Positions 52,001-59,862 of a stretch of 64,000 nt of DNA are shown piece after piece. The notes below the pieces were generated by a model. It was not told where the DNA came from, made no database searches, and saw only the letters and a list, made by a program, of their open reading frames with translations. Each line of letters starts with the position of its first letter. Position 1 is the stretch's first letter. The DNA lies in NCBI GenBank assembly GCA_900078375.1, contig FLQS01000030.1, positions 1 through 64,000 of the forward strand, read 5' to 3'. Position numbers and translations under genes: made by a program. This stretch comes from an uncultured Mycobacterium sp. Lineage in GTDB: Bacteria; Actinomycetota; Actinomycetes; Mycobacteriales; Mycobacteriaceae.

Positions 52001-52648
52001 TGGCGCGGTCGCCCGGTGGATCGTCGCGGCCACCGGCGCGCCGACAACCGGAATCATCCCGACGACATCGAGGGCCATATCGCCGATCTCGTCGCGCATA
52101 TCGGCGGCGTCGCCGTTCAGCGCCGCGACGGTGAAGTCGAGGAAATCTGCGACCAGGCTCATGCCGTTGATGACCGTGCCCACGCCGGGGATCCAGCCGA
52201 CCGACATATTGATGTCGGCGATCGACCGCTCTCGCGCGAGTTCTGACACCGGGTTGGCGACGGCCATCGCACGCGGCGCCGACACGGCCGTCGTCGGGCG
52301 CGTTGCGGCCGCCAGGGCTGCGGCCAGAACCTCGGCACTCGGCGCGGCCGGACTCGGAACCCGCGGCGACGGCCGCGCACTTCGGGCCTTACCCGCGGAT
52401 GCCGGCTTCTTGGCCGAGCCGGCTACGGCAACCTTGGGTGTGTTCTTTCGCGCTGGCTTCGCCGATCCCGATGCGGTCGCGCCGGTTGCCGACGAACGCG
52501 CCGAAGGACCGGCCGAACCCGTGCCGGGCTCGCTCTCGGCGTGCGCAACGCCGGATCCGCTGGCCAGTGCTGCGCCGATACCCACGGCTATCGCCCCGGC
52601 GCCCAACCACTGATACGGCTCGATGCGATGCTTTCGGCGCTGACTCAC
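49010..52648 (-). CDS. Giant exported repeat protein with cadherin-like domain
   Basis: 1212 residues from GTG 52646-52648. Sec signal peptide (WLGAGAIAVGIGAALASGSGVAHA, residues about 14-37), then an Ala/Ser/Pro/Lys-rich low-complexity stretch (40-125), a helical/hydrophobic region (about 145-215, IPGVGTVINGMSLVADFL and VVGMIPVVGAPVAATIHRA), a tandem-95/cadherin-like domain (about 226-312, AVNDSFTTNENTQLTGNVL, YTPAENFYGTDTFSYT), a second Ig-like part (about 318-430) and fifteen repeats of about 49 residues to the end. It should be on the surface or secreted. No catalytic motif is visible. It lies between the Rv0205-like gene and mmpL3, where I recall no such gene in M. tuberculosis. Confidence 0.8.
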   Translation of the reverse strand: MSQRRKHRIEPYQWLGAGAIAVGIGAALASGSGVAHAESEPGTGSAGPSARSSATGATASGSAKPARKNTPKVAVAGSAKKPASAGKARSARPSPRVPSPAAPSAEVLAAALAAATRPTTAVSAPRAMAVANPVSELARERSIADINMSVGWIPGVGTVINGMSLVADFLDFTVAALNGDAADMRDEIGDMALDVVGMIPVVGAPVAATIHRATAPVVPPPNQVPSAVNDSFTTNENTQLTGNVLTNDTDPDGDVLTAAVGTGPSHGSLTLDANGSFTYTPAENFYGTDTFSYTISDGKGGNAVGTVSITVKSVDPAPVVDAQPYSLNPAGPDPVTGKIKGHFNVTDDDPLTYTVVTAPDPTLGVFELDEQTGEWSFTPYPRTRVLAGYFSPDSPAAVKLTFTITATDGISTTPPIPVSENIAGAPNAALTLPAGTVAVLPFVDPATGDAYVFGIGGFDDIFSAPDDQTYSYLVAVIHSDGSYSIPVGSHSATGVASDAFAVGDTTYVVSWTADDATGYRTYLSELRPDGLATLDGTLEGSFDDLIVVGDTTYLLTETGDYTNGYQTHLTGLGPGGLTPTMSIPGSAYHDPIVIGDTTYLVTETGNYETGYQTHVTRLGPGGVGSTTSIPGDLHEDSWGYSIVVGDITYLVTHTGDYETGYETRVTSVGYDGVVPPMSISGSATDEPIVIGDTTYLLVTPHSRIVTHVVALTADGAIPVGSIPGVRKGDPIVIDGTTYLLSETGDDESNSWQTWVTTLAPATGGITVVGDPIPGYLSMWDTPSIVVDGVTYLMTQKWDTAVGYQTYLTSLRSDGVGPVSPAILGRVDFDPVLVVGDTSYLTTTTRYYWTADGTYAYSRTFLTAMGPAGPTSGLDPVPGYPSSEPIVVGDTTYLVLEEEYDSATRYQIQLMVVTADGLTPIGDPLTGRLNSDNNFSVIVVGDTHFLAVETDDPSGAHQTTLVTLGPSGLTPVSAPLPGHSSHTPIVVGDTTYLVTQTGEYDSAQTYFTAVKPDGAIVAGTPIAGELRTDEPFVVAGDTTYVVTAEWEPLGGGSYTTSTTHVIALTPEGLVSVDYLGWASQTIVVGDITYLLSTVSPDESGGGTDSTKTYVVALTPDGPAGLADPLSGYQVLRTDTGDTTYLAFMSYPDDADGLDDIMTHVLALTADGAFVDDFPGQMVHADSIFTVGGTRYMTTTSGVWAIRVDGSQPEFSQN
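49036..51286 (-). repeat. Fifteen degenerate ~49-residue repeats within the exported protein
   Basis: Core motif PIVVGDTTYLVT-E-TGDY-GYQT-V--L-P-G, with the GDTTYL-like core starting near residues 503, 549, 596, 646, 691, 734, 787, 835, 888, 940, 987, 1035, 1084, 1135 and 1186. Spacings range from 43 to 53 residues. Each unit looks like four short beta strands, so one or two beta-propellers are plausible. The DNA copies have diverged, so this is an old protein repeat rather than a recent duplication. Confidence 0.8.
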
Positions 52649-52820
52649 CTACGACCCCCGGCCCTGTGAATTTGCTGCAAGTTACATGTGAAGAACTACC
52701 AAGCGTATGTATAGCAGAGGGCTAAGCGCAGGGTTGTGCCAGCACAGCAAATATTCACGGAGGGTGGATTGCCTACCCGCGAGCCCACCCCTGGCGCGGC
52801 CGGCTACCCATTGGCTGGAT

Positions 52821-55742
52821 TTACAGGCGGCCCTCGCGGCGCAACAGATCGGCGGCGCTGACCCCACCGCCGGTGCCGCGGCGACGCTGCTCGTCGCCTT
52901 CTTTCTTGCCGCGCGAGTTCAGCTTCTCGGTGGCGACTTCGGAGTCACCCTGCTCAGGCCGGCTGACCGGGATCGCGCGGGTCTCCTCGGCGCTGATCGT
53001 GGGGGACACCTCGTCGTCCTTGGGTTCGCGCTGAGCGGGGATCGCCGTCGTGGCGTCCTCCGGCGGCGGCAAGGTCTCGGTGGGTTCGGCCGAGGGCGGC
53101 GGCGGGGGAGTGGGGCCGCTACCTGGCTTGCCCCGCAGCTCACCCAGCCAGGATTCGATCTCCCGGTCCGGCGCCGGCGGGGCCGGCGGACGGTTCGAGC
53201 GCGCGGCCGACGTCGCGGTGTTCACCGCGTTCTTGACGACGTTCTTGGCCACCGAGAATCGAGTGGTCGGTGCGTCATTCGCCGGTACGGGATCGGCCTG
53301 AGCATCCGGCATCCGGGTGGTGCCTGCCGCTGACGGCGGATCCTGCGGTGGCGGGGTGCGGTACTCGGCGCGGCCGACCACACGAGGCATCGCGCGGCCC
53401 TCGACACCGGGATGGGTCGGGTCGTGCGCCGGGCGGCGCGCCGCCGAGACGGGTGCGCCCGCCCCCACGAGTGCGTCGGCCGGATCGCGCACGATCGGAC
53501 GCTTGCGCTCGTCGGGCAGGTGGATCTCACCGAGGCCGAGCTTGACTTGCAGCCGCTTCATCCATCGCGGTGCCCACCAGCAGTCGTCACCCAGCAGTTT
53601 CATGACCGCGGGGACCAAGAACATTCGGATGATCGTCGCGTCCAGGACCAGCGCTGTGATCAGGCCGAACGCCAGATACTTCATCATCACCAGATCGGAG
53701 AACGCGAAGGCGCCCGCCACCACGATCAGGACCAACGCGGCAGCCGTGATGATGCGTCCAGTGGTTGCGGTGCCGATCCGGATGGCCTCGGCGGTCGACA
53801 TCCCGCGTTCCCTGGCCTCGACCATGCGAGACACCAGGAACACCTCGTAGTCGGTGGACAGGCCATAAATCACCGCGATGATCAGCCCGATCACCGGTGC
53901 GGTGAGTGGTGTCGGGGTGAAATTCAGATACTTCGACAAATGGCCGTCGACGAATATCCACGTCAGCACGCCCATGGTCGAGCCCAGCGTCAGCGCGCTC
54001 ATCAGCGCGGCCTTGATCGGCAGCACCAACGATCCGAACGCCAGGAACATCAGGATCGTCGTGGTGGTGATCAAGATCAGCACCATCAACGGCCCCTTGT
54101 CGAGCAGGCTGTGGATACTGTCCTGCTCCAGCGCCGGGGTGCCGCCGACCCAGATGCTCACCCCCTTGGGCGGTTGGATCGCGCGCAGATCTTTGATCTT
54201 CTGTGGCGCGTCATTGCGGACCTGTAGTCCGTTCTGGATGACGGTGACATTCGGATCTTTGGTGCCCTCGTCGGTCGCGGTGCGTGGCGACCATGAGCCG
54301 GTGAATCCGGTAATCGCGTTGGCCTGCTGGGTGATCTGTTCGATCTGCGCCGGCGAGGCGTTCTGGATCACCAGCGTCATCTGCTCGGTGCGGAAACCGG
54401 GGAACGTTCTGTCGAAGTCCTCCTGCGCCTGGCGCACGGAATTCGTTGGAGGCAAATACTTTTCACTGAAGCCGCCCAGTGACAACTTACCCAGCGGGAT
54501 GATCAGCAAGATCATGATGATGACGATCGGCAGCGCGAACATGATCGGCCGCTTCATGACCATGTTGACGAGCTTGCCCCAGAATCCCTGCTCGACCTGC
54601 TCACGGGTCTGGGTCTTCTGCAGCTTGTTGGCCAGCCACTCCAGGTAGACGCGCATCGGCTTCCAGTTGCGGAAGAAGGGCACCCGCAGCAGCGTGCGCA
54701 CACCGAGCGCGTCGACGTTGGGACCCAGGATGCTCAGCACCGCGGGCAGCACGGTGATCGACAGCAGCGCAGCCAGCATCACCGAGGCGATACCGGCGTA
54801 GGTCAGCGACGTCAGGAAGCCCTGGGGGAACAACAGCAGGCCGGCCAGTGAGGCCACGATCAGGACAGCGGAGAACGTCACCGTCCGGCCCGCCGTCATG
54901 ACGGTGCGCCGGATCGCGGCCTCGGTGTCATAGCCCTCGGCGAGTTCCTCGCGGAACCGGCTCACCACGAACAGGCCGTAGTCGATCGCGATGCCGAGAC
55001 CGATCAGGGTGACCACGGGCTGAGCGAAGAAGTGAACCGGGGCGAACAGCGAGATCAGCCGCAGGATGCCCAGCGAACCCAGGATGGACAACCCACCGAC
55101 CATGGCCGGCAGGCAGGCGGCGACCACACCGCCGAAGACGAAGAACAGCACCACCGCGACCAGCGGTAGCGCCAGCACTTCGGCGCGTTGCTGATCCTTG
55201 CCGATGGTGCCGGTCAGCTCGCTGGCCACCGGTTGCAGGCCGGCCAGCTCCACCTTGCCGTCGTCGAGCTTCTGCAAGTCAGGCTGAACGATCTTGAAGT
55301 TGCTCAGGATGGTGTCGTCGTCATCGCCCTTGAGCGGCAACGTCACAAACGTGCGGGTCTTGTCGTCCGTCGCGAGTTTCTGGACGGCGGGCAGCGTCGG
55401 GGCCTTCAGATAGCCGGCCCACGGCAGCATCTGGTCGGGATGGTCAGCGACGACCTGATTGAGTTCGTCGACGATCTTCTTGGACCATTCCGGGTCGTCG
55501 ACGGTCTTGCCCTTGGGGGCGGTGAAAACGGCGACCACGTGGCTGGATCGATCGCGGCCGTAGACCTTGTCGGCCAGCACTGAAGCCTTCACCGACTGGC
55601 TGTTGTCGTCGTAGAACCCGCTCTGGGTGACGTGCTTGCCCAGGCTGATCCCGAACACGCCGGCGCCGAGGCACACCCCGACCATGACCGCGATCACGAT
55701 GTATCGGAAGCGATACACAGTTCGACCCCACCAGGCGAACAC
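52821..55742 (-). CDS. mmpL3: Trehalose monomycolate transporter MmpL3
   Basis: 973 residues from GTG 55740-55742 with AGGAGA upstream. Two RND halves with twelve membrane segments; proton-relay pairs Asp254-Tyr255 (IAIDYGLFVV) and Asp631-Tyr632 (LSTDYEVFLV). Beginning MFAWWGRTVYRFRYIVI is the conserved MmpL3 start. The C-terminal 250 residues are a Pro/Thr/Glu-rich cytoplasmic tail, as in other MmpL3 proteins. It flips trehalose monomycolate for mycolic acid assembly and is essential in mycobacteria; it also has been linked to haem uptake. Confidence 0.95.
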   Translation of the reverse strand: MFAWWGRTVYRFRYIVIAVMVGVCLGAGVFGISLGKHVTQSGFYDDNSQSVKASVLADKVYGRDRSSHVVAVFTAPKGKTVDDPEWSKKIVDELNQVVADHPDQMLPWAGYLKAPTLPAVQKLATDDKTRTFVTLPLKGDDDDTILSNFKIVQPDLQKLDDGKVELAGLQPVASELTGTIGKDQQRAEVLALPLVAVVLFFVFGGVVAACLPAMVGGLSILGSLGILRLISLFAPVHFFAQPVVTLIGLGIAIDYGLFVVSRFREELAEGYDTEAAIRRTVMTAGRTVTFSAVLIVASLAGLLLFPQGFLTSLTYAGIASVMLAALLSITVLPAVLSILGPNVDALGVRTLLRVPFFRNWKPMRVYLEWLANKLQKTQTREQVEQGFWGKLVNMVMKRPIMFALPIVIIMILLIIPLGKLSLGGFSEKYLPPTNSVRQAQEDFDRTFPGFRTEQMTLVIQNASPAQIEQITQQANAITGFTGSWSPRTATDEGTKDPNVTVIQNGLQVRNDAPQKIKDLRAIQPPKGVSIWVGGTPALEQDSIHSLLDKGPLMVLILITTTTILMFLAFGSLVLPIKAALMSALTLGSTMGVLTWIFVDGHLSKYLNFTPTPLTAPVIGLIIAVIYGLSTDYEVFLVSRMVEARERGMSTAEAIRIGTATTGRIITAAALVLIVVAGAFAFSDLVMMKYLAFGLITALVLDATIIRMFLVPAVMKLLGDDCWWAPRWMKRLQVKLGLGEIHLPDERKRPIVRDPADALVGAGAPVSAARRPAHDPTHPGVEGRAMPRVVGRAEYRTPPPQDPPSAAGTTRMPDAQADPVPANDAPTTRFSVAKNVVKNAVNTATSAARSNRPPAPPAPDREIESWLGELRGKPGSGPTPPPPPSAEPTETLPPPEDATTAIPAQREPKDDEVSPTISAEETRAIPVSRPEQGDSEVATEKLNSRGKKEGDEQRRRGTGGGVSAADLLRREGRL

Positions 55743-55787
55743 GTAATCTCCTAACTAAATCTGTGGCGACCTGCGCATCGGGTTCTC

Positions 55788-56480
55788 CTACACGCGCGAT
55801 GTCAGTAGCGAGGACAACGGCCGGAACGGTTGCAGCCACGCCCCTTGCTCTGGTAGCGAATCTAGGCCGATTCGCGGCAGCGGCTCTCGGAAAACACCAG
55901 GAATGTCCTCAAGGTCGACGAACTCCAAGGTATCCGACGCTAATGCCCAGCTGGCATGTTCGCGAAATCCGAGCACGTAGGCGGGGGTGCCCGCCTGGGC
56001 GATGTCCTCCAGCGGGGCGCGGAACGCCTGCCCGTCGGCCGACGCCACCAGCACGGCGGCCAGCCCCTCACTCCGACGCGTTTCGATATGGGCCAGCATG
56101 TCGGAGTCGACGTCGCTGTCCTCGTCGACCTTCGGTTTGGCGAAGACCGCGAAGCCGACGTTGCGCAGGGCCTCCACCCAGGGGCGGACGACATCTGCGC
56201 TGCCGGGCGCGATGTTGGTGAACACGGTTGCCTCCGGTTCCACCGAGATCTCCGGGTGGCCGGCGGACAGGTCGGCGGTGCGGGCCAACAGCCAGCGTCC
56301 CAGCGCGTCGAACCGCGGCCGGTGTGCGGCCGTGGGCCGGCCGCCGAGGATGGCACCCAGCCCCATGTCCAGGTTGGGTGCATCCCAGACCAGAAGTACC
56401 CGCTGAACTGTCGGGCTCAACACCTGATCTTCGCCGTCGGGCAGAGCCGGGGCCGCTTCGGCGTCTTCCATCACACTCAT
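55788..56480 (-). CDS. NYN-domain protein (Rv0207c-like)
   Basis: 230 residues, start ATG 56478-56480; a second ATG three codons on is also possible. A NYN/PIN-like nuclease fold: VQRVLLVWDAPNLDMGLGAIL with the conserved Asp/Asn, KPKVDEDSDVDSDMLAHI and AVLVASADGQAFRAPLEDIAQAG with acidic residues expected to bind metal. Probably an RNA-processing enzyme. Seven bases after trmB on the same strand and just before mmpL3, an order shared with M. tuberculosis. Confidence 0.85.
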   Translation of the reverse strand: MSVMEDAEAAPALPDGEDQVLSPTVQRVLLVWDAPNLDMGLGAILGGRPTAAHRPRFDALGRWLLARTADLSAGHPEISVEPEATVFTNIAPGSADVVRPWVEALRNVGFAVFAKPKVDEDSDVDSDMLAHIETRRSEGLAAVLVASADGQAFRAPLEDIAQAGTPAYVLGFREHASWALASDTLEFVDLEDIPGVFREPLPRIGLDSLPEQGAWLQPFRPLSSLLTSRV

Positions 56481-56487
56481 GGTCGTC

Positions 56488-57252
56488 TCATCCTCGGCGT
56501 CGTTTCAACCACAAGAGTTCGCTCACCGCGCTGCCTGCGTGACGGGCCTTCGTCTCGTACTTGGTCGTCGGGCGCTGCACCGAAATGGGCAGCTCATCAC
56601 CGGACTGCACGCGCTGCAGCAGCGGTTCGGCGTCGCCGGCCTCGGCGATCTGCTCGGCGTAACCCGGATGGTCGGTGGCGGCGTGCAGCACGCCGCCCGG
56701 GCGCAACCGGTCGGCGATGAGGGCGATCGTGCTCGGCTGCAGCAGCCGGCGTTTGTGGTGGCGGGATTTGGGCCACGGGTCGGGGAAGAACACCCGCGCG
56801 CCGGCCAGCTCACCGGTGGCGAACATGTGCTCGAGCACGTCGACGGCGTCGCCGCGGACCAGCCGGATATTGGTCACCCCCTCGCGGTCGATGGCGCTGA
56901 GCAGCTGTGCCAGACCGCGCCGGTAGACCTCGGCGGCCACCACGTCGATGTCCGGTTCGGCCATTGCCATGCCGATGGTCGACGTGCCGGTGCCGCAGCC
57001 GATCTCCAGGACGACGGGAGCCTGCCTGCCGAACCAGGCGGTGGTGTCCAGGTGTACGGCTGGCTCCGTCTGAGTACGCGCCAGCGTCCCCAGCCGCGGC
57101 CACAGCCGGTCCCACACCTCCTGCTGCGCCTCGGTCAGCGCCGAGCGGCGCGAGCGGAAGCTGGTGATTCGGGGATACGGATGCGCAGGCCCGGCATCGG
57201 GCGTGGCTGAGCCACCCTGGCGCTGCACATGCATCCGTCCATGGTCGCTCAT
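56488..57252 (-). CDS. trmB: tRNA (guanine-N7)-methyltransferase
   Basis: 254 residues from ATG 57250-57252 (MSDHGRMHVQ), chosen since M. tuberculosis TrmB starts similarly; an earlier start at 57327 is less likely. SAM-binding VLEIGCGTGTSTIGMA and the TrmB signature FFPDPWPKSRHHKRR, later HAATDHPGYAEQI. It methylates G46 in tRNA variable loops in the cytosol. First gene of the trmB-NYN-mmpL3 block. Confidence 0.93.
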   Translation of the reverse strand: MSDHGRMHVQRQGGSATPDAGPAHPYPRITSFRSRRSALTEAQQEVWDRLWPRLGTLARTQTEPAVHLDTTAWFGRQAPVVLEIGCGTGTSTIGMAMAEPDIDVVAAEVYRRGLAQLLSAIDREGVTNIRLVRGDAVDVLEHMFATGELAGARVFFPDPWPKSRHHKRRLLQPSTIALIADRLRPGGVLHAATDHPGYAEQIAEAGDAEPLLQRVQSGDELPISVQRPTTKYETKARHAGSAVSELLWLKRRRG

Positions 57253-57345
57253 GAACACCTGCGTACCCGCACCGTGGGGCAGATTGATACCCAACAGTTG
57301 CCTACTCCTGGTAGTGGCTACCGCCACACGTGAGCCGATGCCAGC

Positions 57346-58278
57346 ATGTGCGGTGTGGTGGAGCTGCCTGTGCGGGTCAAAGTGGCCGGTCGCACGGGGT
57401 GCGGCGAGCGCACAGTGACCCGAGTGTTGCGTGGGGCGGGTGTGGTGATTGCCGATCCGCAGGCATCCGCGGACCTGGATATCTACGTACTGGCCGAAAC
57501 ACTGAAACCCGAGGATCGTCGCGCGCTGACCGAATCACCCGGGCCGGTCGTCGCCGTCCTCAACAAAGCGGACCTGGCCGGTTTTGGCGGACCCGGGCCG
57601 GTCGCGACAGCCACCGCGCACTGTCGGCGGCTGGGCGATCTCACCGGCGTCCCCTTCTACCCGCTGGCCGGGCTGGCCGCGGTCGCTGCCGTGGACGGCA
57701 CCGTCATCGACGACGAGCTGGTCGACGCGCTGCGGGCGCTGACCACCGATCCGGCCGATCTGGGCTCGACCGACCGATTCACCGTCACCGCCCACCGATT
57801 GCCCCACGCGATCCGGCAGCGGCTGCTCACCCAGCTCGACCTGTTCGGCATCGCCCACGGCGTGCTGGCGCTACGCAACGGTGCTGACCGGGCCGGGCTG
57901 GTGGCCGCGCTGCGGCGGGCCAGCGCAGTGGATGGGCTGCTCGGCGGGATCCACGCTGCCGCGGCCCCGGTGCGCTATCGGCGTCTCACCGAAGCCCACG
58001 CCGCGGAGTTCCCGGCCGCGGGCGAGATGGACGCCCACGTCGCCGCCAGAATGGCCGCGGCCATCGAGGTCGTCCGCGCCGCCGGGATGCCGGTGGACGG
58101 CGGCGTCACCGCGGCCGCGCATCTGCGGCGCGCGATCATCTGGCAGCGGTACTCCCGCGGGCCGGTGTCTCGGCTGCACCGCTGCTGTGGCGCCGACATC
58201 GCCCGCGGCTCGTTGCGGCTATGGGAACGCGCCGGCGGCGTCGCGGAGCCACTGGAGCCACTGGAGCTCAAGCCATGA
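57346..58278 (+). CDS. Degenerate dynamin-like GTPase partner (Rv0209-like)
   Basis: 310 residues from ATG 57346 (GTG 57355 is an alternative). A small GTPase-like N-terminal domain has a degenerate P-loop: GRTGCGERT at 15-23, where the Walker A lysine is Glu21, while VAVLNKADLAG keeps the NKxD guanine motif. The remainder (about 140-300) is helical, with WQRYSRGPVSRLHRCCGADI near the end. Overlap with the next gene (ATGA at 58275) shows coupled translation, as for Rv0209-Rv0210. Function unknown. Confidence 0.75.
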   Translation: MCGVVELPVRVKVAGRTGCGERTVTRVLRGAGVVIADPQASADLDIYVLAETLKPEDRRALTESPGPVVAVLNKADLAGFGGPGPVATATAHCRRLGDLTGVPFYPLAGLAAVAAVDGTVIDDELVDALRALTTDPADLGSTDRFTVTAHRLPHAIRQRLLTQLDLFGIAHGVLALRNGADRAGLVAALRRASAVDGLLGGIHAAAAPVRYRRLTEAHAAEFPAAGEMDAHVAARMAAAIEVVRAAGMPVDGGVTAAAHLRRAIIWQRYSRGPVSRLHRCCGADIARGSLRLWERAGGVAEPLEPLELKP

Positions 58279-59696
58279 CCGACGCGATCGACAGCGTGCT
58301 CGCTCAGCTCGACCCGGACTTGGCGCCACCGTCGGTCGTCCGCCGTGACGCCGTGCTGGTCGTCGGCCCGTGGCTGGCCGGCACCAGCAGCGTGGTCGCC
58401 GCCCTTCGGCAGCGGCTGCCCGAGTGCAGCGTGCTTGAAGCGGACGAACTCGCCGTCGGCGAGGCGCCCGCCGCGGTGGTGTTCGTGGTCTCGGCTACCG
58501 CGCCGTTGACCGAATCGGACTGTGCACTGCTGGACGTCGCGGCCGCCGACACCGACGCGGTGATTCCGGTGGTGTCCAAGATCGACGTGCACCGCACCTG
58601 GCGGGATGTCCTCGACGCCGACCGCACGCTGTTGGCCGAGCGGGCTGCCCGCTACGGCGATGTGGTCTGGGTAGGCGTCGCGGCCGCACCGGACCTGGGC
58701 CCACCCGTCGTCGACGACCTCGTCGCAACGCTGACCGCGACGCTCGGCGATGAGACGTTGGACCGACGAAATCGATTGCGGGCGTGGGAAAGTCGACTAC
58801 TTAACCTGCGTCAAAGACTGGATCGCGACGCCGAGGGGGCCGGCCGGGCAGCCCGCCTCGCGGCGCTGCGCGAGCAGCGTGCCGCGCACCTGCGCCGGTT
58901 TCGGCTGGAGAAGTCGGAGCGGACCATCGCCGCGCGCAGCCAGATGCAACAGGCCCGCGTCCAGTTGTCCTACTTCGCGCGCGCCCGTTGTGCCTCGGCC
59001 CGTGCCGAGCTACAGCAAGAGGTGGCGACGATGACCCGACGCCGGCTCGGCGGCGTCAGCGACGATGTGCGCCGCCGGGCCGAGGAGGTGAGCGGTGACG
59101 TGCAGCAGGGCGCCGCGCGGCACCTGGCCGACCTCGGCGATCAGCTGGGTCTGGCGGTTGAGCCGGCGCTCGAGTCGTGCCCGGTGGTCGAGGTGGGCGT
59201 TGCGCCGCTGCGGTCACGCACTGCGGAGGCCCGGTTGACGATGCTGCTCGGGGCGGGCTTCGGGCTCGGTGTCGCGCTGACGCTGAGCCGGCTGTTCGCC
59301 GACCTGGCTCCGCAGTGGGCGATCGGCGGTGCCATCGGCGGCGCGGTGGCGGGACTGGCGGCGGCACTGTGGGTGGTCGGGGTCCGCGGACTGCTGCACG
59401 ACCGGGCCGTGCTGGACCGCTGGATGGCGGAGGTGATCACCGGGCTGCGAACCGCAATGGAGGAGTGGGTGGCCACCCGCATGCTGGCCGCGGAGGCGTC
59501 GATGGGCCGGGCGCTGGCCGAACGCGACGCCGTCGAGGGCGCCGATATCGAGGAAATTGTCGCCCGGATCGACCGGGAAATCCGCGAATATGGGGTGCAG
59601 CGGGCGCGGGCCGTCGCGATCCGGGACCGCCGTGCGTCGGTGATCGAGGGGGCCTTGGTGGCGCTGCGCGAGGAAATGGCGGCCGTGGATCGATGA
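58275..59696 (+). CDS. Degenerate dynamin-like GTPase with membrane hairpin (Rv0210-like)
   Basis: 473 residues from ATG 58275. The P-loop position reads GPWLAGTSS: the usual lysine is Thr; VVSKID stands for NKxD. Helical middle part (REQRAAHLRRFRLEKSERTIAARSQMQQARVQLSYF), then two adjacent membrane segments (LTMLLGAGFGLGVALTLSRLF, WAIGGAIGGAVAGLAAALWVVG) and a coiled C-terminus (EEIVARIDREIREYGVQRARAVAI). The layout is that of bacterial dynamin-like proteins, for which IniA/IniC is a mycobacterial precedent. Catalysis is doubtful without the lysine. Confidence 0.72.
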   Translation: MTDAIDSVLAQLDPDLAPPSVVRRDAVLVVGPWLAGTSSVVAALRQRLPECSVLEADELAVGEAPAAVVFVVSATAPLTESDCALLDVAAADTDAVIPVVSKIDVHRTWRDVLDADRTLLAERAARYGDVVWVGVAAAPDLGPPVVDDLVATLTATLGDETLDRRNRLRAWESRLLNLRQRLDRDAEGAGRAARLAALREQRAAHLRRFRLEKSERTIAARSQMQQARVQLSYFARARCASARAELQQEVATMTRRRLGGVSDDVRRRAEEVSGDVQQGAARHLADLGDQLGLAVEPALESCPVVEVGVAPLRSRTAEARLTMLLGAGFGLGVALTLSRLFADLAPQWAIGGAIGGAVAGLAAALWVVGVRGLLHDRAVLDRWMAEVITGLRTAMEEWVATRMLAAEASMGRALAERDAVEGADIEEIVARIDREIREYGVQRARAVAIRDRRASVIEGALVALREEMAAVDR

Positions 59697-59753
59697 AAAG
59701 CTCCGATTATGGCCTTCTGAATCGTTCCTGTGAGTGATCGGACATAATCCCAA

Positions 59754-59782
59754 TTAACCGCGGGTATCTCACCCGCGTTAAC
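59754..59782. promoter_or_regulatory. Inverted repeat upstream of pckG
   Basis: TTAACCGCGGGT (59754-59765), ATCTC, ACCCGCGTTAAC (59771-59782): stem of 11 pairs with one bulged C, followed by CTACTTTT. It is 58 bases after the stop of the preceding gene and 81 before pckG. It could be a terminator for the GTPase pair or an operator/leader element for pckG. Confidence 0.5.
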
Positions 59783-59862
59783 CTACTTTTCAGGGAGGAC
59801 CGTGTCTCGGCGCGGAATCCGGCCTGCGTCCTGGCCATAGAAAATAAGCAGGAGATTTAGCG

